From the NCBI RefSeq assembly GCF_009796285.1, contig NZ_CP047020.1:3844001-3908000 (forward strand): a stretch of 64,000 bases of DNA, given 5' to 3'. The position numbers were made by a program, and so were the translations under genes. This document shows, piece by piece, positions 55,728 through 64,000 of the stretch. The DNA is from Streptomyces broussonetiae (lineage in GTDB: Bacteria; Actinomycetota; Actinomycetes; Streptomycetales; Streptomycetaceae). Numbering within the stretch: the first letter of the stretch is position 1; the number at the start of each line of letters is the position of its first letter. A model generated the notes under the pieces. The model was given only the letters and a program-made list of their open reading frames with translations, had not been told where the DNA came from and made no database searches.

Positions 55728-57254
55728 TCAGGGAGCCGTAGCGCCGGCCGACGGCGCCGCCACCGCCGCCAGCGGGCGGGCGACGTCCTCCAGGGAGCGG
55801 CGTTCCGCCCGTACCGCGAGGGCCGCCGCGACCAGGCCCGCCAGGCACATCAGGGTCGCCCCGATCGAGAACGCGAGGACCGTGTCGCCGACCTTGCCGG
55901 TACCCGTGAGGTCGGCGAAGAGCAGGGGGCCGCTGATGCCGCCGGCCGCCGTGCCGAGGGCGTAGAAGAAGGCGATGGACATCGCCCTCGTCTCCAACGG
56001 GAAGATCTCCGACACCGTCAGATACGCGCTGGAGGCGCCCGCCGACGCGAAGAACAGGACCACGCACCAGCACGCCGTCAGCGTGCCCGCGCTCAGCGAG
56101 CCGCGGCCGAACAGCCAGGCCGTGCCGAACAGCAGCAGGCCCGAGAGGAGATAGGTGGACGAGATCATCATCCGCCTGCCCAACGTGTCGAAGAGTTTGC
56201 CCAGCAGCAGCGGGCCGCAGAAGTTGCCCACCGCGATCACCGCGAAGTAGTAGCCGGTGCGGTCGGCGGGCACGGCGTAGAACCTGGTCAGGATCGCACC
56301 GAAGCCGAAGGTGATCGCGTTGTACAGGAACGCCTGGCCGATGAAGAGCGAGAAGCCGAGCACCGCCCGCCTGCGGTACCGGCCGAAGACCGTGCGGGCG
56401 ATCTCCATGAAGGTCACGCTCCTGCGTTGGTGGATCTCCAGCTCGCCCTTTGACTCGGGCAGCCGTACGCCCGTCTCCGTCTCGATCCGGCGCTCGATGC
56501 CGCAGACGATCTCCTCCGCCTCCCGGTCCCTGCCGTGGATCAGCAGCCACCTGGGACTCTCCGGGACGTGCCGTCGTACGAGGAGGATGGCCAGGGCCAG
56601 TACGGCGCCCAGGGCGAAGGTCAGGCGCCAGCCGACGTCCTTGGGCAGCACGTTCGTGTTGAGCGCGACGATGGAGAGCAGGGAGCCGCCGACCGCGCCC
56701 AGCCAGAAGCTGCCGTTGATGATCAGGTCGACCCGGCCGCGGTAGTGGGCCGGGATCAGCTCGTCGATCGCGGAGTTGATCGCCGCGTACTCGCCGCCGA
56801 TGCCGAAGCCGGTCAGGAAGCGGAAGAGGAAGAACCACCAGGCCTCCCAGGAGACGGCGGTGAGGGCCGTCGCCGCCAGATACACCGCAAGGGTGATCAT
56901 GAAGAGCTTCTTGCGGCCGTAGTGGTCGGTCAGGCGGCCCCAGAACAGCGCGCCCGCACAGGCTCCCGCCACATACAGCGCGGCGGCGACGCCGGTGATC
57001 TGGCCGGAGGTGATCGACAGTCCGCTGCCGGGCTCGGCCAGCCGGCCGGCGATGTTCCCGACGACCGTGACCTCCAGGCCGTCGAGGACCCATACGGTTC
57101 CCAGGCCGATCACGATCGTCCAGTGCCAGCGGGACCAGGGCAGACGGTCCAGCCGGGCCGGGATGCCGGTGGTGATCGTCCGGCCGGACTCGCGGGGCGT
57201 ACCCGAGGTGCCGGGCTTTCCGGCCTCCGGTGACGGCGTCTGCGCTGCGGTCAT
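55728..57254 (-). CDS. MFS transporter, sugar/aromatic-acid symporter type
   Basis: 508 aa with twelve hydrophobic segments. WGRLTDHYGRKKLFM (loop 2-3), RFLTGFGIGGEYAAINSAIDE and PESPRWLL fit the sugar-porter-like group, and SEIFPLETRAMSIAFFYALG the later conserved loop. GAGGAGGGAG before ATG 57254. Cargo unknown. Confidence 0.85.
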   Translation of the reverse strand: MTAAQTPSPEAGKPGTSGTPRESGRTITTGIPARLDRLPWSRWHWTIVIGLGTVWVLDGLEVTVVGNIAGRLAEPGSGLSITSGQITGVAAALYVAGACAGALFWGRLTDHYGRKKLFMITLAVYLAATALTAVSWEAWWFFLFRFLTGFGIGGEYAAINSAIDELIPAHYRGRVDLIINGSFWLGAVGGSLLSIVALNTNVLPKDVGWRLTFALGAVLALAILLVRRHVPESPRWLLIHGRDREAEEIVCGIERRIETETGVRLPESKGELEIHQRRSVTFMEIARTVFGRYRRRAVLGFSLFIGQAFLYNAITFGFGAILTRFYAVPADRTGYYFAVIAVGNFCGPLLLGKLFDTLGRRMMISSTYLLSGLLLFGTAWLFGRGSLSAGTLTACWCVVLFFASAGASSAYLTVSEIFPLETRAMSIAFFYALGTAAGGISGPLLFADLTGTGKVGDTVLAFSIGATLMCLAGLVAAALAVRAERRSLEDVARPLAAVAAPSAGATAP

Positions 57255-57330
57255 GGGCTCCCTCCTCCTCGTCGAAGGACGTCCCCCGACCGGAGGGGGA
57301 CGGCAGGACGGGTGCCCGTGTCCCACGGTT

Positions 57331-58653
57331 TCAGGCGCCCAGCGTCCGCGTCACCGTATAGATCAGCAGTCCGGCCAGTGACCCCACCACCGTGCCATTG
57401 ATCCGGATGAACTGCAGATCGCGGCCGATGTGGGCCTCGATCTTGCGGGTGGTGTGCTCGGCGTCCCAGCTCGCCACGGTGTCGGTGATCAGCGAGGTGA
57501 TCTCCTTGCGGTACGTCGTCACGACGTGCACCGCCGCACCCTGGACCCAGCTGTCGACCTTCTCCTGCACCTTCGGCTCGGTCGCCATCCGCGCGCCCAG
57601 CGACAGCAACGCGGCCCGCACCCGCACCCGCAGCTCGCTGCGCTCGTCCTCGGCCGCGGCGACGATCATGGCGCGTACGGCCGTCCAGGCGGACGCGATC
57701 AGGTCCTGCACCTCGCCCCGGCCCAGCACCTCGCCCTTGAGCCGCTCCACGCGCGCCCGGGTCTCCGTGTCGGACTGCAGGTCGGAGGCGAAGTCGCCGA
57801 GGAAGCGGTCCAGCGCGCCGCGCGCCGGGTGGGCGGGCATGTCCCGCATCTCGGTGACGAAGCGCAGCAACTCCTTGTAGACCCGCTCGCCGACCTTGCG
57901 GTCCACGAAGCGCGGGGTCCAGCCGGGCGCGCCGCCCTCCACGGCGACCATCACGTCGTCGCGGTGCAGCACCAGCCAGTCGTGCGCGCGGGCGACCACC
58001 AGGTCCACCACCCGCCGGTGCCCGCCGTCGGCCACGACCTTCTCCAGCATCTTGCCGAGGCCGGGCGCGATCTCCTGGGCACCCGCCCGCCGCGTGATCG
58101 CCTCCCCGACGACCGCCTGCACGTCCGAGTCCCGCAGCACCGTCAGCGCGCCGCGCAGCGCCGTCGCCAGCTCCGCCGTGACCCGGTCGGCGTGCTCCGG
58201 CTCGGCCAGCCACGCCCCGAGTCTGCTGCCGATGCCGACGGCGCGCAGCCGCTGCCGTACGACGTCCTGGGAGAGGAAGTTCTCGCCGACGAACTCGCCG
58301 AGCGAGACGCCCAGCTGGTCCTTCTTGGTGGGGATGATCGCGGTGTGCGGAATGGGGAGGCCGAGGGGGTGCCGGAAGAGCGCGGTGACCGCGAACCAGT
58401 CCGCCAGCGCGCCCACCATGCCCGCCTCCGCGGCGGCGGCGACATAGCCGGCCCATGGTCCGGCGCCCTCGTGCGTGCCGAGCTTGGCGAGGACGTAGAC
58501 GAGCGCCACGAGCAGCAGCAGGCCGCTCGCCGTGAGCTTCATCCGCCGCACCCCGCGCCGGCGCTCCTCGTCGGCCGGGGTGAAGGCCGTCATGGTCCGG
58601 TACGACACGCCTCGCCCCGGTGCCGCGTCCGTCTCCGTCTCGGTCGTGTCCAT
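57331..58653 (-). CDS. DUF445 family membrane protein
   Basis: 440 aa. Two N-terminal membrane segments (LLLLVALVYVLAKLG, the AGMVGALADWFAVTALF region) followed by the DUF445 landmarks ALFRHPLGLPIPHTAIIP and VGENFLSQDVVRQRLR, and a C-terminal membrane segment (GSLAGLLIYTVTRTL). Between them are long charged helices. Function unknown. Upstream codons from 58752 look non-coding. Confidence 0.85.
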   Translation of the reverse strand: MDTTETETDAAPGRGVSYRTMTAFTPADEERRRGVRRMKLTASGLLLLVALVYVLAKLGTHEGAGPWAGYVAAAAEAGMVGALADWFAVTALFRHPLGLPIPHTAIIPTKKDQLGVSLGEFVGENFLSQDVVRQRLRAVGIGSRLGAWLAEPEHADRVTAELATALRGALTVLRDSDVQAVVGEAITRRAGAQEIAPGLGKMLEKVVADGGHRRVVDLVVARAHDWLVLHRDDVMVAVEGGAPGWTPRFVDRKVGERVYKELLRFVTEMRDMPAHPARGALDRFLGDFASDLQSDTETRARVERLKGEVLGRGEVQDLIASAWTAVRAMIVAAAEDERSELRVRVRAALLSLGARMATEPKVQEKVDSWVQGAAVHVVTTYRKEITSLITDTVASWDAEHTTRKIEAHIGRDLQFIRINGTVVGSLAGLLIYTVTRTLGA

Positions 58654-58862
58654 CAGCTCCACCCGTTCGATGATCGCTCGGAGATCCCGCACACAATTGT
58701 CCCTTCCTGACCGACTCCCGGAACGGCACAAGAGTTCCCGGCGTCTGTCCAAAGGGGAGTTTTGGGCAGGGCCCTGTCAGCTTTCCCGGGCTCATGACGC
58801 ATCATGGGCCGACCAGGATCGGAGCCTCGGGCTCCCCAACCCCCGAGGAGAACGGCTCCAGC

Positions 58863-60197
58863 ATGACCAAGCGTCGTGGTTATGCCGTGATGACCGCGCT
58901 CGTCGCGCTGGTCGTAGCCATTTCCGCCGTCATCTACCTCACCGTGGCGGCCGACGAGGGCACCCCTCGCGGCGCCGTCGCGCAAACCCACGTCCGCCAC
59001 GACTCCGCCGCCGCCCCCGCCTCCGCCGGCACCTGGGTGGGCTCCTGGTCCACCGCCCCGGTCGGCGGCGAGCCCGGCACCGGGACCGTCGGCCTCGCGG
59101 GCCACTCGGTGCGCAACGTCGTGCACGCGAACACCGGTGGCACGAGCGCCCGGATCACGCTGTCCAACCTCTACGGCCAGTCGCCGCTGACCATCACGCA
59201 CGCCTCGCTCGCGCTGTCCACCGGGGACGGCTCCGCGACGGCCGCGCCGGACTCGATGCGCCGGCTCACCTTCAGCGGCTCCACCGGCGTGGTCATACCC
59301 GCCGGCGGACAGACCATCAGCGACGCCGTACGCCTCGTCGTCCCGCACGACAGCGACGTCCTGGTCACCACCTACTCCCCCACACCCTCGGGCCCGGTCA
59401 CCTACCACCCGCACGCCCGGCAGATCTCGTACGTCGCCGCCGGTGACGTCACCGAGGACCCGACCGGCAGGCCGTACACCGAACAGACGCCGTACTGGCG
59501 GTACTTGACGGCGCTGGACGTGCTCAGCAACGAGGCCGACGGCACCGTCGTCGTCTTCGGCGACTCCATCACCGACGGCGTCACCTCCACCACCGGCGCC
59601 AACCACCGCTGGCCGGACCTCCTCGCCGACCGGCTGCGCGGCGCGCTCGAGAGCGGGAGCCGACTGCCGCGCTACAGCGTCGTGAACGAGGGCATCAGCG
59701 GCAACCAGGTCCTCGCCGGCGGCCTCGGGCGTCCCGCCGAGAACGAGAGCGGTCTCGGCCGCTTCGCCCGCGACACGCTCGCGCGCCCCGACGTCAAGGC
59801 CGTCGTCATCGACCTCGGGGTCAACGACATCCTGCGCAACCCCCGGCTCGCCGACCCGGCCCGCATCGTCACCGGCCTGCGCACCCTGGTCGCCCAGGCG
59901 CACGCCCGCGGCCTGAAGGTCGTCGGCGCCACCCTGATGCCCTTCCAGGGCCACCGCGGCTACACGTCGGCGCGGGAGGCGGTCCGCCGGCAGGTCAACG
60001 CCGAGATCCGCTCCGGCACGGTGTACGACGCGGTCGTCGACTTCGACAAGGCCCTGCGCGACCCCTACGACCCACGCCGCCTGCGCCCCGACTACGACTC
60101 CGGCGACCACCTGCACCCCAGCGACCGCGGCTTCGCCAGGATGGCCGGGGTCTTCGACCTGCTCAGCCTGGAGGGCGGCGGACAGACGGAGCTGTGA
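58863..60197 (+). CDS. Secreted SGNH/GDSL-type hydrolase
   Basis: 444 aa. Signal segment (VMTALVALVVAISAVIYL), then a jelly-roll-like N-terminal region and an SGNH esterase domain: VVFGDSITDG (Ser), NEGISGNQ (Gly), VIDLGVNDILR (Asn) and SGDHLHPSD (Asp/His). Such enzymes deacetylate polysaccharides or cleave small esters outside the cell. Its end is 20 bp before the RdgB gene. Confidence 0.86.
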   Translation: MTKRRGYAVMTALVALVVAISAVIYLTVAADEGTPRGAVAQTHVRHDSAAAPASAGTWVGSWSTAPVGGEPGTGTVGLAGHSVRNVVHANTGGTSARITLSNLYGQSPLTITHASLALSTGDGSATAAPDSMRRLTFSGSTGVVIPAGGQTISDAVRLVVPHDSDVLVTTYSPTPSGPVTYHPHARQISYVAAGDVTEDPTGRPYTEQTPYWRYLTALDVLSNEADGTVVVFGDSITDGVTSTTGANHRWPDLLADRLRGALESGSRLPRYSVVNEGISGNQVLAGGLGRPAENESGLGRFARDTLARPDVKAVVIDLGVNDILRNPRLADPARIVTGLRTLVAQAHARGLKVVGATLMPFQGHRGYTSAREAVRRQVNAEIRSGTVYDAVVDFDKALRDPYDPRRLRPDYDSGDHLHPSDRGFARMAGVFDLLSLEGGGQTEL

Positions 60198-60217
60198 GAG
60201 GAGGAATACTGGCGGGC

Positions 60218-60820
60218 ATGACCCGCCTGATCCTCGCCACCCGAAACACCGGAAAGATCACCGAACTGAGGGCCATCCTCGCCGACGCCGGACTGCCCCA
60301 CGAACTCGTCGGCGCGGACGCCTACCCCGAGGTCCCGGACGTCAAGGAGACCGGCGTCACCTTCGCCGAGAACGCCCTCCTCAAGGCCCACGCCCTGGCC
60401 CGGGCCACCGGGCTGCCGGCCGTCGCCGACGACTCGGGCCTGTGCGTCGACGTCCTGAACGGCGCCCCCGGTATCTTCTCGGCCCGCTGGGCCGGCCGGC
60501 ACGGCGACGACAAGGCCAACCTCGATCTGCTGCTGGCCCAGCTCTCCGACATCGCCGAGGAACACCGGGGCGCGCACTTCGCCTGCGCGGCCGCCCTGGC
60601 GCTGCCGGACGGCACGGAGAGGGTGGTCGAGGGTCAGCTCCGGGGCGCCCTGCGCCACGCCCCCGCCGGCACGAACGGCTTCGGCTACGACCCGATCCTC
60701 CAGCCGGACGGCGAGACGCGGACCTGCGCCGAGCTGAGCGCCGCGGAGAAGAACGCGATCAGCCACCGGGGGAAGGCGTTCCGGGCGTTGGTGCCGGTGG
60801 TACGGGAGTTGCTGGGCTGA
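60218..60820 (+). CDS. rdgB: Non-canonical purine NTP pyrophosphatase (RdgB/HAM1)
   Basis: 200 aa. LILATRNTGKITELR near the start, VADDSGLCVDVLNGAPGIFSARWAG, then GTNGFGYDPILQP and SHRGKAF are the conserved signatures. The enzyme hydrolyses dITP and XTP, keeping deaminated purines out of DNA. AGGAGGA lies 13 nt upstream of ATG 60218; the GTG at 60194 is an alternative start. Confidence 0.93.
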   Translation: MTRLILATRNTGKITELRAILADAGLPHELVGADAYPEVPDVKETGVTFAENALLKAHALARATGLPAVADDSGLCVDVLNGAPGIFSARWAGRHGDDKANLDLLLAQLSDIAEEHRGAHFACAAALALPDGTERVVEGQLRGALRHAPAGTNGFGYDPILQPDGETRTCAELSAAEKNAISHRGKAFRALVPVVRELLG

Positions 60821-60858
60821 GCGAAGAGGGGCCGCCCGGACGGACGGCCCCTCACCTG

Positions 60859-60943
60859 TGCGGCCGGTGGGACTCGAACCCACACGGGATTTCTCCCACG
60901 GGCACCTAAAACCCGCGCGTATCGCCTATTTCGCCACGGCCGC
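60859..60943 (-). tRNA. tRNA-Leu (anticodon TAG)
   Basis: 85 nt class II tRNA on the minus strand. Acceptor GCGGCCG pairs with CGGCCGC, anticodon loop TTTAGGT (TAG reads CUA and other CUN), a long variable arm (TGGGAGAAATCCCGT) and T-arm GGGTTCGAGTCCC, discriminator A. Confidence 0.96.
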
Positions 60944-61026
60944 CCCAAAACGGACTATTCACCTGCACGCCGTTTCGCCTCGCCCAGTGTACGGGGCTGC
61001 GCCTTTCGCCGTCCGCCTCCTCGGCA

Positions 61027-61260
61027 TCAGGTACTCGTGGCCGCGTGGCAGTTGGGGCAGAGAAGACGAAGGTTCTCGATCCGGTTGTCACGCCAGTCGC
61101 CGTCGATGTGATCGACCTCCAGCAGCCGCTCCCCGGTGTACGCGCCGACCCCCATACAAACCCCCTCCGTTCCGGCTGTGCGTTCGCAGCTCGTACGGAG
61201 TAACGAACCGCTTGTCGGACAGTCACGCCCGGAAAAGAGCAGACGGCCCGCACCAGGTCA
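61027..61260 (-). pseudogene. Truncated HNH endonuclease remnant
   Basis: The minus-strand frame from the TGA at 61260 to the TGA at 61027 ends ERLLEVDHIDGDWRDNRIEN followed by a LRLLCPNCHAATST tail, the His-Asn-His core of actinobacterial HNH nucleases (DHIDGD, DNRxENLR, CPNCH). The first zinc pair expected as C-x-x-C reads CMGV, so one cysteine is lost, and there is no start codon upstream. The only in-frame ATG (61155) has GGAGGGGG right before it and would give 42 aa. Most probably a decayed gene beside tRNA-Leu. Confidence 0.6.
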
Positions 61261-61295
61261 CTCCGGTGCGAGCCGCCAACTGCAGGTACAGGCCT

Positions 61296-61763
61296 TCAGA
61301 TCCCCAGATCCTTGAGGATCTTGGCCACGTGGCCGGTGGCACGGACGTTGTAGAGGGCTCGCTCGACCTTGCCGTCCTCGTCCACGACGATCGTGGAGCG
61401 GATGACGCCCATGTACGTCTTGCCGTAGTTCTTCTTCTCGCCGAAGGCGCCGTAGGCGTCCAGGACCTTCTTGTCGGGGTCGGCGAGGAGGGTGACCTTC
61501 AGCGACTCCTTCTCGCGGAACTTCGCGAGCTTCTCCGGGCTGTCGGGGCTGATGCCGAGGACGTCGTAGCCCGCGCCGGCCAGGACCTCCAGGTTGTCCG
61601 TGAAGTCGCAGGCCTGCTTGGTGCAGCCCGGGGTCAGGGCGGCCGGGTAGAAGTAGACGATGACCTTGCGGCCCTTGTGGGCGGAAAGGGACACCTCGTT
61701 GCCGTCGGCGTCGGGGAGGGTGAAGGCGGGGGCCACGTCCCCCGGCTGGAGTCGCTCGCTCAT
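61296..61763 (-). CDS. bcp: Thioredoxin-dependent thiol peroxidase (Bcp/PrxQ)
   Basis: 155 aa. Peroxidatic Cys47 in YPAALTPGCTKQ with Pro40 and Thr44, and resolving Cys52 five residues later in ACDFTD, typical of PrxQ/Bcp. Reduces peroxides using thioredoxin in the cytosol. Divergent from the DUF3618 gene. Confidence 0.93.
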   Translation of the reverse strand: MSERLQPGDVAPAFTLPDADGNEVSLSAHKGRKVIVYFYPAALTPGCTKQACDFTDNLEVLAGAGYDVLGISPDSPEKLAKFREKESLKVTLLADPDKKVLDAYGAFGEKKNYGKTYMGVIRSTIVVDEDGKVERALYNVRATGHVAKILKDLGI

Positions 61764-61856
61764 CGGGCCAGGGTAACCGGGGGCCCTTGCGGTGCGGCGC
61801 GGCGCGGAGCTGACAAACTGTCCGGAACAGCATCAGCAGACTTCGGAGGCCGTACG

Positions 61857-62186
61857 GTGGCGGACACGTCGGACACCAGAACCCCGGCGCAGATCGAGGC
61901 GGACATCAAGCGCCGCCGTGAAGTGCTGGCCGAGACGCTCGACGAGATCGGGGTGCGGGTCCATCCGCAGACGATCATCGGGGATGCGAAGGCGAAGGTC
62001 GTCGCCAATCTCGATCACACCGTCGGGCGGGCATACGTCCAGGTCAACCGGGTGGTGAGTCAGGTTCGGGCGCAGTTCGTCGACGAAGAGGGCGCGCCCC
62101 GGCTCGAGCGGGTCGTACCCGTCGCGCTGCTCGCCGTCGGCGTCGTCGGACTGCTGACCGTGGGCCGCAAGCGGCGCAGGGCCTGA
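61857..62186 (+). CDS. DUF3618 family protein
   Basis: 109 aa from GTG 61857 with CGGAGG upstream. The N-terminal PAQIEADIKRRREVLAETLDEI is the DUF3618 motif, and a C-terminal hydrophobic segment (VVPVALLAVGVVGLLTV) ends in basic residues, so it is a tail-anchored-like membrane protein of unknown role. Confidence 0.85.
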   Translation: MADTSDTRTPAQIEADIKRRREVLAETLDEIGVRVHPQTIIGDAKAKVVANLDHTVGRAYVQVNRVVSQVRAQFVDEEGAPRLERVVPVALLAVGVVGLLTVGRKRRRA

Positions 62187-62229
62187 CCCGGGCGCGGACG
62201 TACGGGGCGAAGGCAGGTAGGTTCAAGGC

Positions 62230-62589
62230 GTGAGCGCCAACAGAAACGAGCAGAGCACCCCTCACCACGACAAGCTGCCCATCCGCATGCTGCACGACCG
62301 GGTCCTGGTCAAGCAGGACGCCGGTGAGGGTGAGCGGCGGTCGGGAGGCGGCATTCTGATTCCGGCCACCGCGGCGGTGGGTCGGCGACTGGCCTGGGCC
62401 GAGGTCGTCGCGGTCGGGCAGAACGTGCGGACCGTGGAGCCGGGTGACCGGGTCCTGTACGACCCGGAGGACCGGGCCGAGGTCGAGGTACGGGGCGTGG
62501 CGTACGTGCTCATGCGCGAGCGTGATCTGCACGCGGTGGCCGCCGACCGGTTCGAGGAGTCCGAGGACTCCACCGGCCTGTACCTGTAA
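62230..62589 (+). CDS. GroES-family chaperonin-like protein
   Basis: 119 aa from GTG 62230. IRMLHDRVLVKQD near the start and PGDRVLYDPEDRAEVEVRG in the middle follow the Cpn10/GroES fold, with the mobile-loop region GERRSGGGILIP. No groEL follows, so this is the stand-alone GroES-like protein seen in streptomycetes rather than the main co-chaperonin. A strong terminator follows. Confidence 0.83.
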   Translation: MSANRNEQSTPHHDKLPIRMLHDRVLVKQDAGEGERRSGGGILIPATAAVGRRLAWAEVVAVGQNVRTVEPGDRVLYDPEDRAEVEVRGVAYVLMRERDLHAVAADRFEESEDSTGLYL

Positions 62590-62600
62590 TCCGGCGGTCC

Positions 62601-62632
62601 AAGGGGCTGGTGACCATCGTCACCAGCCCCTT
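62601..62632 (+). terminator. Intrinsic terminator after the GroES-like gene
   Basis: AAGGGGCTGGTGA (62601-62613) pairs perfectly with TCACCAGCCCCTT (62620-62632), a 13-bp stem with a 6-nt loop, followed by T-containing sequence. Confidence 0.85.
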
Positions 62633-62677
62633 TGCCGTTCCTCTTTGTCGTCTCTTTGCTAGATTCGAAGAAGGTCA

Positions 62678-62733
62678 GCCCGACGAGACGCGCCGTACCG
62701 GGATCCCCGACCCCCCAGGAAAAGACGACGCAC
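62678..62733 (+). promoter_or_regulatory. Guanidine-III riboswitch (ykkC-III type)
   Basis: CCCGACGAGACGCGCCGTAC at 62679-62698, then GGG, and CAGGAAAAGACGACGC (62716-62731) match the guanidine-III consensus as I remember it (CCGGACGAGGUGCGCCGUAC, then CAGGACAAGACGG). It lies about 45 bp upstream of a Gdx-type exporter, the usual context. A -10 element TAGATT (62660-62665) would start the RNA right before it. Confidence 0.82.
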
Positions 62734-62777
62734 CCCCGTTCCGAGATATCTCTCGATGCCATCCGGAGGTGCCTGTC

Positions 62778-63098
62778 ATGGCCTGGGTTCTGCTTGTCGT
62801 CGCCGGTCTGCTGGAAGTGGGCTGGTCGATCGGGATGAAGTACAGCGAGGGTTTCACCCGGCTGGTGCCGGGCGTGCTCACTGGCGCCGGCATCGTCGCG
62901 AGCATGGTGCTGCTGTCGTACGCCGCGAAGTCCCTGCCCATCGGTACCGCCTACGGCGTGTGGGTGGGTATCGGCGCGGCCGGTGCGGCGGTGCTCGGCA
63001 TGGTGGTGCTGGGTGAGCCGGTCACCGCCGCCCGGATCTTCTTCGTCTGTCTGCTGCTGGTCGCCGTCGTGGGGCTGAAGGCGACCAGCGGTCACTGA
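62778..63098 (+). CDS. SMR family guanidinium exporter (Gdx/SugE type)
   Basis: 106 aa, four hydrophobic segments, dimeric small multidrug-resistance fold. The residues that define the guanidinium site in Gdx proteins fall at the expected positions: Glu13, Trp16, Ser42, Tyr59 and Trp62. The reading MAWVLLVVAGLLEVGWSIG is typical. GGAGG lies 8 nt before the ATG. Control by the upstream guanidine-III riboswitch fits export of guanidinium. Confidence 0.92.
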   Translation: MAWVLLVVAGLLEVGWSIGMKYSEGFTRLVPGVLTGAGIVASMVLLSYAAKSLPIGTAYGVWVGIGAAGAAVLGMVVLGEPVTAARIFFVCLLLVAVVGLKATSGH

Positions 63099-63125
63099 GA
63101 CATCAGGCGGCAGGCGTCACATGCG

Positions 63126-64000
63126 TCAGGTGCCGGGGCCGCCGCCCGCGCCGGCCGCCGTGCCCGTCGTACCGCCGCCGGTCGCGTCACCGCCTCCGAG
63201 GGTGCCGCCGCTGGGGCTCGTGCCGGTCGTACCCCCGCCGGTCGTGTCGCCGCCGGTGGTGCCCCCGCCGGTCGTCGTGCCCCCGCCGGTGGTGGCGCCC
63301 GTCGTGCCCGTGCCGCCGCCGGTCGTCGTACCGCCGCCGGTCGTGGTGGCGCCGTTCGTCGTCGTGCCGCCGGTGGTCGGGGTGCCGGTGGTGGTCCCGC
63401 CGGCGGTCGGGCTCGCGGTCGTGCCTCCGGTGGTCGGGGTACCGGTGGTGGTCCCGCCGGTGCTCTGGTCACCGGTCGTGCCCGGCTGGGCCGAGGAGCC
63501 GGCGCTGGGGGCCTGCGGCTGGTCGGCGCCCGACGCGAGCTGGAGGTCGAAGTCGGAGGCCGGGGTGCCCTGGAGCGCGTCGCGCGTGTACTGCGTCCAG
63601 ATCTGGGTCGGCGGACCGCCACCGTTCATACGCGGCTGGCCGAGGGCGCCGTACAGCGACTTGTGCTGCGCGGTCACCGGGTCCTGTCCCATGACGGCGA
63701 CCACGGTGGCCAGGTCGGGGGTGTAGCCCGCGAACCAGGCGGCGGTGTCGCTCTCGGCGGTACCGGTCTTGCCGGCCGCCGGGCGGCCCACGGCCTGCGC
63801 GGCCGAGGCGGTGCCGTTCTCGACCACGCTCTGCAGCATGGCCGTGGTGGTGTCGGCGGCCTCCCTGCTGACGGCCTGCTTGACCGACTGCCCGGGCAGC
63901 TTGATCGTGTCCGTGCCGTCCTTGGTGAGCTTCTTGACCAGCGTGTACTGGCCGTGCTGGCCGTGGTTGGCGAGCGTCGCGTACGCCTGCGCCATGTCCA
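63126..64000 (-). CDS. Penicillin-binding protein (transpeptidase C-terminal part, cut by window end)
   Basis: The last 290 residues of a larger protein, probably a bifunctional transglycosylase/transpeptidase. The KTG motif appears in AAGKTGTAESDT, with MLQSVVENGTASAA before it as in class A PBPs. The tail from about residue 170 is a long Gly/Thr-rich repeat (GGTTTGTPTTGG-type units) ending GAGGGPGT, likely extracellular and disordered. The start and the catalytic serine lie beyond the window. Confidence 0.87.
   Translation of the reverse strand, partial: DMAQAYATLANHGQHGQYTLVKKLTKDGTDTIKLPGQSVKQAVSREAADTTTAMLQSVVENGTASAAQAVGRPAAGKTGTAESDTAAWFAGYTPDLATVVAVMGQDPVTAQHKSLYGALGQPRMNGGGPPTQIWTQYTRDALQGTPASDFDLQLASGADQPQAPSAGSSAQPGTTGDQSTGGTTTGTPTTGGTTASPTAGGTTTGTPTTGGTTTNGATTTGGGTTTGGGTGTTGATTGGGTTTGGGTTGGDTTGGGTTGTSPSGGTLGGGDATGGGTTGTAAGAGGGPGT

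Overview
The window is about 72% G+C, has strong G/C bias at third codon positions, uses many GTG/TTG starts, and carries the cslA-glxA-cslZ-LPMO locus, a DasR-type site and several sortases. All of this points to a Streptomyces chromosome, probably its conserved core, with one accessory insertion. All calls come from reading the sequence; no database search was run.

Layout. 1-8.1 kb: an ehuBCDA-like ABC importer with catabolic neighbours (two Asp/Glu-racemase-superfamily proteins, a D-2-hydroxyacid dehydrogenase, an amidase, a DUF3830 protein) and an IclR regulator. 8.15 and 13.6 kb: two identical tRNA-Lys(CTT) genes, each followed by the same 45-bp hairpin. 8.3-19.8 kb: an acyl-CoA synthetase, then the hyphal-tip glycan region: LPMO (with a promoter and a DasR-like operator), an SPFH protein, a cell-wall protein with two peptidoglycan-binding repeats, a FadR-type regulator, a structured leader, cslA, glxA and cslZ. 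19.9-22.1 kb: class F sortase, secreted partner and HAD-IIA phosphatase. 22.2-28.9 kb: a 2-aminoethylphosphonate-type operon (GntR, FAD oxidase, phosphonatase-like HAD, ABC importer). 28.9-43.5 kb: ordinary metabolic and regulatory genes, including a divergent ROK/Gfo-Idh pair, an HxlR/MFS pair with two matching operators, a broken yidC end, a class E sortase, a GH30 galactanase and a permease pair.

43.7-52.2 kb is the accessory part. A large PLD-nuclease/DEFH-helicase/DUF3427 protein is followed by an SRA-like protein and an unrecognised winged-helix protein. Both smaller genes have clearly lower G+C than the rest. I read these three as a candidate type IV-like defence system against modified DNA. 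They are followed by a HAD hydrolase, an XRE/TPR regulator and two unknown genes.

52.2-64 kb returns to core genes: inositol monophosphatase family, small membrane proteins, an AraC/DJ-1 regulator, an MFS carrier, DUF445, an SGNH hydrolase, RdgB, tRNA-Leu(TAG), an HNH remnant, Bcp, DUF3618, a GroES-like protein, a guanidine-III riboswitch upstream of a Gdx-type SMR exporter, and the C-terminal part of a penicillin-binding protein cut by the window end.
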